A stretch of 64,000 bases of DNA. Source: Flavisolibacter amylovorans (GTDB lineage Bacteria; Bacteroidota; Bacteroidia; Chitinophagales; Chitinophagaceae). Each line of letters opens with the position of its first letter. The first letter of the stretch is position 1. The notes beneath the pieces are model-generated. The model had not been told where the DNA came from. It worked only from the letters and a program-made list of their open reading frames with translations, and did not search any database. Position numbers and translations under genes: made by a program. Shown here piece by piece: positions 23,977 through 30,858 of this stretch. The stretch lies in assembly GCF_039541815.1 (NCBI RefSeq), contig NZ_BAABGY010000016.1, positions 310,001 to 374,000 on the forward strand, in the 5' to 3' direction.

Positions 23977-25758
23977 ATGCACCGGAAACTACTCACTGCC
24001 CTGCTGGCGACCCTCCTCTTCACGGCCTGCCGAAAAATGGAATCTTACGAGAACAACCCCGTGCCTTCCGCGGTGGCCCCCGATCCCGTAAGCGCCACGC
24101 TCCAGGGCACCGTGCTCGACGAAACCGGGGCACCCGCTGCCGGCGTTACCGTACGCGCCGGCAGCCGCAGCGCCACCACCGACAACAATGGCCACTTCCG
24201 CATCACGGGCGCCGCCCTCGACCGGAAAGCTTCCGTGGTCACGGCGCAAAAAAACGGCTACTTCAAGGCGGTGCGCAGCTTCGCCGCCACCAGCGGCGCC
24301 AACGAAGTGCGGATCAAGCTCATTCCGCGCAGGTCGGCCGGCTCCTTTGACGCGGCGGCGGGCGGCGCCGTATCCCTGGCCAACGGCGCACAGGTGACCC
24401 TGCCTGCCGGCGCGGTAATGCTGAAGTCGGGCGGCGGCACCTACAGCGGCACCGTGCACGTATACGCCGCTTATATCGACCCCACCGCACCCGACATCGC
24501 GCAAACCATCCCTGGATCGCTCATGGCCGACGACAAGGACGGGCGCCGGGTGACGCTCGCCTCCTACGGCATGATGTCCGTAGAACTACAGGGCGCTTCC
24601 GGCGAGGCGCTTCAGGTGAAGACCGGGCAGCAGGCAACGCTCAAAATGCCGATCCCGGCGGCCCGTGCCGCAGCTGCACCCGCAAGCATCGCGCTCTGGT
24701 ATGTAGACGAGGCCACCGGCCTCTGGAAGGAAGAGGGCACAGCCACGAAGCAGGGCGACAGCTACATCGGAACCGTGAAGCACTTTTCGTTCTGGAATTG
24801 CGACATCGGGCTCAACGGCAGCTACCTCAACCTGACCCTGGGAACAGCGGGCGGAGCCCCCATCGCGCATACGATCGTCTGGCTCAGCGCCCCCCGCCCC
24901 GACGGCGCATTCGATTTCGTTTACGGCTTTACCGATTCCCTGGGCCAGGTGAGCGGATACGTACCCAACGGGCTGCCCATCACGCTGCGCCTTGATAATG
25001 CCTGCGGCAATACCTACCATACACAGGCACTCGGCACCTTCAGCCAGAACACGAGCCTCGCACTGAGCATCACGCCGCAACAGCCGGCACTCGTAACCGT
25101 AACGGGGACCCTGCTCACCTGCGCCGGTACACCGGTGACCGACGGCTATGCCAACATTCGCTACGGCTTCTCGCAAGCCTATGTGGCCACCAACGCCAGC
25201 GGCGCCTTCTCGGTGACCCTTCCCCTTTGCCCCTCGTGGAATGAGCCGGTGCGGGTGCGCGGCGTAGACGCAGGCAACATCCAACAAAGTGCCGAAATGA
25301 CGTTCCCTGTCACCGGCAGCAGCATCAGCACCGGCCCCATCGCCGCCTGTGGCAACATCGACTACAGCTTTATCAATTACAGCATCGACGGGAGCGACTA
25401 TCGTATTTCTACGATCCGGCCCGGCGATACCGTACGTGGCTATCCCGTTCAATACGCACAGCCGGCGCTGCCGGGCACACAGATCGCAGGCAGCCGCAGC
25501 GTGGCTAATGAATTCATCTACTTCAGCTTCGAGAACGGCAGTGCCCAGGCACCCGGCACCTATCCCCTGCGCCACATCTATGTAAACGGCAGCAGTGGCC
25601 CGGGAACCGCCGCGGCCGGGTCTACCGTGACCGTTACCCGTATGGCGCTGCAGCAGAACCAATACTACGAGGGCTCCTTCAGTGGCACGTTCACCGACGG
25701 GCAGAACACGACGCATACCCTCAACGGCACCTTCCGCGCCCTGCGCGACCGGCCCTGA
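23977..25758 (+). CDS. surface lipoprotein with carboxypeptidase-regulatory-like domain (paralogue 2)
   Basis: 593 residues; lipobox at Cys18 (LLFTAC). It has the same domain order as the protein encoded at 19538: regulatory-like Ig domain (about 40-115, LQGTVLDETGAPAAGVTVRA), the AATSGAN..V.IKL.PR block, SLANGAQVTLPAG, YAAYIDPTAPD, LWYVDEATGLWKEEGTATKQGD, VKHFSFWNCD, then beta-rich repeats. The two paralogues bracket the ECF sigma factor and its partner, which suggests the four genes form one functional unit. Each copy has its own terminator. The molecular function is unknown. Confidence 0.85.
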   Translation: MHRKLLTALLATLLFTACRKMESYENNPVPSAVAPDPVSATLQGTVLDETGAPAAGVTVRAGSRSATTDNNGHFRITGAALDRKASVVTAQKNGYFKAVRSFAATSGANEVRIKLIPRRSAGSFDAAAGGAVSLANGAQVTLPAGAVMLKSGGGTYSGTVHVYAAYIDPTAPDIAQTIPGSLMADDKDGRRVTLASYGMMSVELQGASGEALQVKTGQQATLKMPIPAARAAAAPASIALWYVDEATGLWKEEGTATKQGDSYIGTVKHFSFWNCDIGLNGSYLNLTLGTAGGAPIAHTIVWLSAPRPDGAFDFVYGFTDSLGQVSGYVPNGLPITLRLDNACGNTYHTQALGTFSQNTSLALSITPQQPALVTVTGTLLTCAGTPVTDGYANIRYGFSQAYVATNASGAFSVTLPLCPSWNEPVRVRGVDAGNIQQSAEMTFPVTGSSISTGPIAACGNIDYSFINYSIDGSDYRISTIRPGDTVRGYPVQYAQPALPGTQIAGSRSVANEFIYFSFENGSAQAPGTYPLRHIYVNGSSGPGTAAAGSTVTVTRMALQQNQYYEGSFSGTFTDGQNTTHTLNGTFRALRDRP

Positions 25759-25784
25759 GGTCCTGCGCTTTGTTTTCAGGAAAC

Positions 25785-25811
25785 AGCCCCGGCCATAGCG
25801 CCGGGGCTTTG
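25785..25811 (+). terminator. terminator after lipoprotein paralogue 2
   Basis: Perfect 9-bp arms AGCCCCGGC and GCCGGGGCT around a 6-nt loop, followed by a short T-rich stretch. It starts 27 nt after the stop codon. Confidence 0.75.
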
Positions 25812-25822
25812 CTTGACAGAGG

Positions 25823-25852
25823 TTGTATCAACGGATCGTGGAACGACCTTTG
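25823..25852 (+). promoter_or_regulatory. candidate promoter of the HAD hydrolase gene
   Basis: TTG (25823-25825) and GACCTTTG (25845-25852, one mismatch from TAnnTTTG) are separated by 19 nt, the Bacteroidota spacing. The ATG lies 13 nt after the -7 element. Confidence 0.5.
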
Positions 25853-25865
25853 CGCAAACTGCCGC

Positions 25866-26495
25866 ATGCGCAAGAAAGCCCTGATCCTCGACCTCGACAA
25901 CACCATCTACCCGGCCAGCGCCATTACCGCTACGTTGTTCGCCCCGCTCTATGACCTTATTCAAAAAAGCGGTGAATACCAGGGCACCTTCGAAGACGTG
26001 CAGGCCCGTCTCCTCCGGCAACCCTTCCAGGTGGTGGCACAAGCGTGTGCCTTCAGCGAAACATTGACGCAGGATGGCATCCGCCTCCTTTCCACGCTCA
26101 CCTGGAACGAAAAGATGGAGCCCTTCGAAGACTATGCTTCGCTGCGCACCCTTTCCTGCAAAAAGTTCCTCGTCACTACCGGCTTCACCGCGCTGCAGCA
26201 CAGCAAGATCGCGCAACTGGGGATTGAGAATGACTTCGAGGCCCTCTTCGTGGTAGACCCGACAAAGACAGAGCGCACGAAGCAGGACGTGTTTCAGCAA
26301 ATCCTTTCCGACTATGGACTCGAAGCAGGCGACGTGCTGGTTGTGGGCGATGACCCGCACTCGGAGATCGCGGCGGCAACCGCGCTGGGGATCGATACGC
26401 TCCTGTATCAACACGCGGGCACGGGGCCCCGGATACCGGGCCAGGAGACCATTCACTCGTTTGCAGACGAAAAGCTGCGCCGCTTCTTCGGGTGA
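25866..26495 (+). CDS. HAD-superfamily hydrolase
   Basis: 209 residues from the ATG at 25866. An upstream extension in the same frame would cross the terminator and promoter, so this start is preferred. HAD motif I is LILDLDNTIYP (DxDxT), motif II is in KKFLVTTGF, motif III Lys in ..TERTKQDVF, and motif IV is VVGDDPHSEI with the two acidic residues. The helical cap sits between motifs I and II. This points to a phosphatase or related phosphohydrolase of the pyrimidine-5'-nucleotidase-like group; the substrate is not inferable. It is a single gene. Confidence 0.9.
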   Translation: MRKKALILDLDNTIYPASAITATLFAPLYDLIQKSGEYQGTFEDVQARLLRQPFQVVAQACAFSETLTQDGIRLLSTLTWNEKMEPFEDYASLRTLSCKKFLVTTGFTALQHSKIAQLGIENDFEALFVVDPTKTERTKQDVFQQILSDYGLEAGDVLVVGDDPHSEIAAATALGIDTLLYQHAGTGPRIPGQETIHSFADEKLRRFFG

Positions 26496-26629
26496 GTGGC
26501 CGCAGCTGCCGGATCAGGGTTCCCGATTCCCGCAGCGTTCCTTTTACCCGCGGATTGCCCTCCGGTAAGTGAACGCATCCGGCAAGCCGCTCCGCAGGTC
26601 CAGATACCTGACAGGGCAGCAGCGCCCGC

Positions 26630-27343
26630 CTAATTGCAATACTCGATCTTCACATCGGGCGTGTCGATCGCCTGGTAATTATCCGGGTAGATATAGAGCG
26701 TGCGGCTATAGTTACCGTATTCCCACAACGGCGGGGTCGCTCCATTGCCATCGAACGCGTCGACGTGCAGTACCCGCTGCCAGCTGGTGGACCCGCCTCT
26801 CCTCAGGTACACGTTTCGTACATAGCTGCCGTGCGGCAGGCCGCCAAACGGGTTGTACAGGTTAAGCTGCATGCCCCAGGAAAGATCCCAGACCTGGTTC
26901 GGGATGATCCGCTCCTGCAATGCCCCTGTACACACCGGCTCGCGTACGGAGATCACGACCCGGTCGGAGGAGCTGAGGTCGTGCTCGTCGGTGACGGTAA
27001 GCTCAAACTCATAATTACCGGGAACGAGCATCCTGCGCGCCCCCACGTGGGCAAGGCCTGTAGTGTTCAGATAAGCGCCGGCCGGCCCCGACACGATGCG
27101 CCAGTGATAGCGCAACCAGGTGCCGTCTGAGTCGGAGCTCCGGGTGCCGTCGAGGCCATGGGTGCTGAAGGGCAGGTAAAGCGTGGTATCGGTACCCGCG
27201 TGGGCAACAGGGCCTTTCAGGACCCGCGGTGGCCTTGTGTCGGGCGCACGGATATGCCCACTGTTGCTTTTTTTACAGGCGGTTGCCAGCAGGATCAGCA
27301 CGGGCAGGAAAAAGGGCAAGAAGCGACAGGCTACACTTTTCAT
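26630..27343 (-). CDS. PKD-like domain lipoprotein
   Basis: 237 residues starting at the ATG at 27343, where a lipoprotein signal begins (MKSVACRFLPFFLPVLILLATAC, lipobox Cys23); the frame is open 50 codons further but that part looks non-coding. A PKD/REJ-type Ig-like domain spans about 45-130 (VAHAGTDTTLYLP, LDGTRSSDSDG, YHWRIVSGPAGA, VPGNYEFELTVTD). The C-terminal half (about 140-237) is unrecognised, with conserved-looking aromatic strands. It is probably a surface-exposed lipoprotein of unknown binding function, about 100 nt downstream of mutL. Confidence 0.8.
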   Translation of the reverse strand: MKSVACRFLPFFLPVLILLATACKKSNSGHIRAPDTRPPRVLKGPVAHAGTDTTLYLPFSTHGLDGTRSSDSDGTWLRYHWRIVSGPAGAYLNTTGLAHVGARRMLVPGNYEFELTVTDEHDLSSSDRVVISVREPVCTGALQERIIPNQVWDLSWGMQLNLYNPFGGLPHGSYVRNVYLRRGGSTSWQRVLHVDAFDGNGATPPLWEYGNYSRTLYIYPDNYQAIDTPDVKIEYCN

Positions 27344-27446
27344 AAAAACGGGTTGAGGAGGCGAAAAGCGACAGGTGCGTCCGGGGGTAGCAACACTCCT
27401 AAGGTAAGAAAAAATGAACGGCAATGCTCCTCCTCCTGCCCGGTGT

Positions 27447-29411
27447 TCAGCGTCCGAACATCTTGTCGAGCCCGTCCTTCGCAAACTCCACATACGTCGG
27501 CTTGCCGCCCGGTGTGGCGTTGGGCTGGCGGCACCGGAAGAGATCGTCTACAAGGCGCTGCATCTCGCGGTCGGTGAGCTGGGTACCCGGCTTGATCGAC
27601 TGCTGCAGGGCCACGGAGCGCAGGAGCGTTTCGCGACGCGGGAGCTTTACCTCGGAGAAATGCTTGGTCTGTTCCAGAATGCGCTCGAGCACCGCCTTCT
27701 CGTTGCCGCTTTCCACGTCGGCCGGCGTGCCCTGGATGATGAACGAAGAGGGGCCAAAGGGTTCGATGGAGTAGCCCATGCGCGCGAGGTCGGGCAGGAG
27801 CTCGGTGAGCAGCACGGCGTCGGGCGGCGCGAGCTCGAGGGTGCTGGGGAAGAGGCTGCGCTGCGTGGCCACCGGCTTGCCGTGCATCGCGGCCATCAGG
27901 CGCTCGTAGAGCACCCGCTCATGGGCCGACTGCTGGTGCACAAGCAGGAAGGAGCGCTCTGCCGCCACGAGGATGTAAGTGCTGAACAGCTGCTGCACCT
28001 CCATGCTTTCCTGCACGGCATAGGCCTGCTGCAGCGACGTAAACCCGCCTTCGCCAAAGACTTCGGCGGACGGAGCCCGCCCATCTCCTGTCCCTTCGCT
28101 GTGCCGCGGGATGACCACGTCGGAGGGCGATGCGCCTCCATGGCCCAATGCATCCGGGCGGAGCTCCAGGGCAGACTGTGTGGCGGCATCGGGCAGCGGC
28201 AGCACCGGCGACCCTTCGAAGGCGATGTCGGTGAGCGAGCGGAAGGAGCCGTTGCCCGCCGAAGGCGACGCCTCGATGCGGTGGGCCTGGTGCGCGCCGG
28301 TAAAGCCTTGGTACAGCGAAGAGGCGCGCGCGGCGCTTTGCTGCTGCTCCGTGAAAGGTCCCTGCACGGCCGACAGACCCTGGATGGACGCATCGAGCTC
28401 GAAGTCGAGCGTGGGCGTGATGGAAAACTGCGCGAGGGCATGCTTGATGGCGGCCTGCACAAAGGCGTATACGATCTTCTCGTCTTCGAACTTGATCTCC
28501 TGCTTCGTGGGGTGCACGTTCACGTCGAGCTGGGCGGGATCGAGCTCGATGAAAAGGACGTAGGAAGGAAAGGCATCGGGGCTGATCAGGTCCTGGAAGG
28601 CGTTCAGCACCGCGTGGTTGAGGTAGGCGGAGCGGATAAAGCGGTTGTTGACGAAAAAGTACTGGTCACCCCGCGTTTTCTTGGCGGTTTCGGGCTTGCC
28701 CACGAAGCCCTGTACGTTGAGGTAGTCGGTGTCTTCCCTCACGGCCACGAGCTTCGACGAATAGTTGTTGCCCAGCACCTGCACGATGCGCTGCTTCAGC
28801 GAGCCCGCCTCGAGGTGAAAAAGCCCCTGCCCGTTGTGGGTGAGGGAGAAGAAGCGGTCGGGGAAGGCGAGGGCCACGCGGATGAACTCGTCAACGATAT
28901 GGCGCAGCTCGGAGGTATTGCTTTTGAGGAAATTGCGGCGGGCGGGCACGTTGAAGAACAGGTTCTTCATGCAGATGGAGGTGCCCACGGGGGCCGCCAC
29001 GGGCTCCTGCTTCGTTACCTGCGAGTGCTCGAGCTCAATGCAGGTGCCGAGCTCGTCTTCGGCACGGCGGGTGCGGAGCTCCACCTGCGCCACGGCGGCG
29101 ATGGAGGCGAGGGCCTCGCCGCGGAAGCCCATGGTGCGGATATGAAAGAGGTCCTCGATCTTCTGGATCTTGGAGGTGGCATGCCGCTCGAAGGCGCGGC
29201 GGGCGTCGGTGGCGCTCATGCCGGAACCGTTGTCGATGACCTGCACGAGGGCCTTGCCGGCGTCGTTGACGATCAGCTGGATCCGGGTAGCTCCGGCATC
29301 GACGGCATTCTCGAGGAGCTCCTTGACAGCGGAGGCGGGTCGCTGGATGACCTCGCCCGCGGCGATCTGGTTGGCAATATGATCGGGGAGCAATTGAATT
29401 CTATCAGCCAC
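27447..29411 (-). CDS. mutL: DNA mismatch repair protein MutL
   Basis: 654 residues from the GTG at 29411 (MADRIQLLPDHIANQIAAGE), where the family begins. A longer in-frame start at 29543 would translate a 10-bp intergenic repeat and is rejected. The GHKL ATPase motifs are intact: KELLENAVDAGA, DNGSGM, TMGFRGEALASI, then the transducer domain with PTKQEIKFEDE. The C-terminal dimerisation domain begins about residue 465. The endonuclease motif DQHAx2Ex4E reads HQQSAHERVLYE, so the Asp and His ligands are changed, and the C-terminal zinc-site region reads TPGGKP. It couples MutS mismatch recognition to downstream excision. Confidence 0.96.
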   Translation of the reverse strand: MADRIQLLPDHIANQIAAGEVIQRPASAVKELLENAVDAGATRIQLIVNDAGKALVQVIDNGSGMSATDARRAFERHATSKIQKIEDLFHIRTMGFRGEALASIAAVAQVELRTRRAEDELGTCIELEHSQVTKQEPVAAPVGTSICMKNLFFNVPARRNFLKSNTSELRHIVDEFIRVALAFPDRFFSLTHNGQGLFHLEAGSLKQRIVQVLGNNYSSKLVAVREDTDYLNVQGFVGKPETAKKTRGDQYFFVNNRFIRSAYLNHAVLNAFQDLISPDAFPSYVLFIELDPAQLDVNVHPTKQEIKFEDEKIVYAFVQAAIKHALAQFSITPTLDFELDASIQGLSAVQGPFTEQQQSAARASSLYQGFTGAHQAHRIEASPSAGNGSFRSLTDIAFEGSPVLPLPDAATQSALELRPDALGHGGASPSDVVIPRHSEGTGDGRAPSAEVFGEGGFTSLQQAYAVQESMEVQQLFSTYILVAAERSFLLVHQQSAHERVLYERLMAAMHGKPVATQRSLFPSTLELAPPDAVLLTELLPDLARMGYSIEPFGPSSFIIQGTPADVESGNEKAVLERILEQTKHFSEVKLPRRETLLRSVALQQSIKPGTQLTDREMQRLVDDLFRCRQPNATPGGKPTYVEFAKDGLDKMFGR

Positions 29412-29428
29412 AGTTCTCTCTTTGAAAA

Positions 29429-29436
29429 CGAAATTA
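29429..29436 (-). promoter_or_regulatory. candidate -7 element of mutL
   Basis: TAATTTCG on the minus strand, one mismatch from TAnnTTTG, ends 17 nt before the GTG start. Similar TAnnTTCG boxes precede xth, pyrH and asd. Confidence 0.4.
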
Positions 29437-29450
29437 CGGGATCGGGGAAG

Positions 29451-29500
29451 GGTTTTGAAAGGTTTTGGAGGGTTTTGGGAGGTTTTAAAAGGTTCTGAGG
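29451..29500. repeat. 10-bp tandem array upstream of mutL
   Basis: Five consecutive 10-bp units: GGTTTTGAAA, GGTTTTGGAG, GGTTTTGGGA, GGTTTTAAAA, GGTTCTGAGG. A GGCGTCAGCTG, close to the 11-mer that precedes other arrays, lies at 29553. No inverted partner recognised. Confidence 0.8.
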
Positions 29501-29906
29501 GTTGCGGAGCCGGGGTTTTCTCAAAGCACAACCTGGGTTTCATCCCGCCTCCGGCGTCAGCTGCCTCGCCACGCAGGGCGACGCGGCGCGTCCTACGTTG
29601 AAACGCCTTTCCGTTGTGCCGTTGTGTCGCCGTGTCGTTGTGTGAACGATCCTGCCGCAGGTAGGACCAAACCTTTGCATCCTGGCAGGAAACCCGGGCG
29701 CCGCTTGGAACAGCTAAGGCCGCTGGCGGGCAACTGGGGATGCAGCACCCCCTTTCCCCCTGAAACCCGCTAGGGGCTTCAACTTAGCCCGAAAAAACCG
29801 AAACCCGTCCGTAGGCAAAAAGCGCCGTTTGACCGAAAGAAAAGGACGCCTCATCCGTAGCGCCGCTACCTTGGGCCCGCAACTGAAAAACACCGCCACC
29901 CGTCCC
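29501..29906. other. intergenic stretch with an 8-bp tandem array
   Basis: 406 bases without a gene. At 29612-29643 four 8-bp units (CGTTGTGC, CGTTGTGT, CGCCGTGT, CGTTGTGT) occur in tandem. The 14-mer TTTTCTCAAAGCAC at 29516 is repeated at 30567. No RNA gene recognised. Confidence 0.5.
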
Positions 29907-30503
29907 ATGAACCAATTCCTGCCCGCTGCTGCCCTGCTCCTGCTTGCCGGCTGCTCCAAGGTCGCCGAGGCGATCGCTGACCGGGCCACCACCGATGCCC
30001 CTGCAACCGATGCTGCACTAGAATACCTGATCGAAGCCGGCGCGCACAGCGCCAACCAGAACGCCTTTCGCTCCGTAAGCCTCACGGAGCAGAAGTTCAC
30101 CGTCCGCTTCGACTCCTCCGCCATCTATACCACCCGCAGCGCCGAGAACCAGTACGACATCAACAAGCTCTGGGGCTTTTCCGACAACGGCGGCAACCAC
30201 CACCAGTTCTCCGCCCGCTTCGGCTGGCGCTGGAGCGACGGCGCCCTCCGCCTGTTTGGCTACGTCTACAACGGCGGCCGCGTATCGAGCGCCGAGTTGG
30301 GGGCCATCGCCATCGGCGCCGATCATTCCTGTAGCATCCGCACTACGGCCCGCCACTATGTGTTCAGCGTCAACGGCCGCGCCGACTCACTGCCCCGCAC
30401 CGCCGCCACTGCCCGCGCCGAAGGCTACCAGCTCTATCCCTACTTCGGCGGCGATGAGCCAGCGCCGCACCGGGTCAGGATCTGGATCCGGGAAACGAAA
30501 TAG
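29907..30503 (+). CDS. hypothetical lipoprotein
   Basis: 198 residues from the ATG at 29907, where a lipoprotein signal begins (LLLLAGCSKV, Cys16). The mature part has alternating beta-strand character with conserved-looking stretches INKLWGFSDNGGNHHQFSARFGW, LFGYVYNGGR and a final YQLYPYFGGDE...RVRIWI. It resembles a jelly-roll/lectin-like fold seen in small Bacteroidota lipoproteins, but I cannot name the family with confidence. It is followed by a large nested inverted repeat containing its terminator. Confidence 0.7.
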   Translation: MNQFLPAAALLLLAGCSKVAEAIADRATTDAPATDAALEYLIEAGAHSANQNAFRSVSLTEQKFTVRFDSSAIYTTRSAENQYDINKLWGFSDNGGNHHQFSARFGWRWSDGALRLFGYVYNGGRVSSAELGAIAIGADHSCSIRTTARHYVFSVNGRADSLPRTAATARAEGYQLYPYFGGDEPAPHRVRIWIRETK

Positions 30504-30506
30504 AGA

Positions 30507-30835
30507 CCCGGCCCCCTGTCCCCCGAAGGGGGAACTTAGGTCGGGGATACTTTACTTGTTTGGACCTTTTCTCAAAGCACTTTATACGAAAGACCCGCCG
30601 GTGGCGGGTCTTTCTACTTTATGGAGTACTGGAGCAATTGAGTACATGAGCAATAGAACAAACGAGGGGGAGGAAAGAAAGGATGAATTTCTCTCCTCCA
30701 TACCCTGCCCTTCCCTCAAGTACTCAATTGCTCATGTACTCAATTGCTCAAGTATTCTTCTTCCACCCGAAGAAGGGCCGAATTGGTAGGTACAGCCCCA
30801 GCCTAAGTTCCCCCTTCGGGGGACAGGGGGCCGGG
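30507..30835. repeat. nested inverted repeats between lipoprotein gene and ligA
   Basis: Outer arms 30507-30540 and 30802-30835 are perfect 34-bp inverted repeats. Each arm contains its own CCCCCGAAGGGGG hairpin. Inside lie two inverted arrays of 8-bp units: 30624-30655 (GAGTACTG, GAGCAATT, GAGTACAT, GAGCAATA) and 30718-30757 (AAGTACTC, AATTGCTC, ATGTACTC, AATTGCTC, AAGTATTC); 23 bp of these pair perfectly (30632-30654 with 30727-30749). No open frame of note lies within. Confidence 0.85.
30588..30617 (+). terminator. rho-independent terminator within the inverted repeat
   Basis: Perfect 12-bp arms GAAAGACCCGCC (30588-30599) and GGCGGGTCTTTC (30603-30614) around a 3-nt loop, with T-rich sequence after. 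It would terminate the lipoprotein transcript ending at 30503. Confidence 0.8.
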
Positions 30836-30846
30836 GCCGGGCGACT

Positions 30847-30854
30847 TATATTTG
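30847..30854 (+). promoter_or_regulatory. -7 element of ligA
   Basis: TATATTTG is a perfect TAnnTTTG box, followed by CTGC and the ligA ATG at 30859. Transcription would start at or next to the AUG, giving a leaderless message. A -33 TTTG is not evident: the inverted repeat lies there. Confidence 0.55.
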
Positions 30855-30858
30855 CTGC

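Noticed and set aside
29412..29543. N-terminal extension of MutL to an ATG at 29543
   Set aside because: The extra codons translate a 10-bp tandem repeat; MutL proteins begin at the GTG at 29411.
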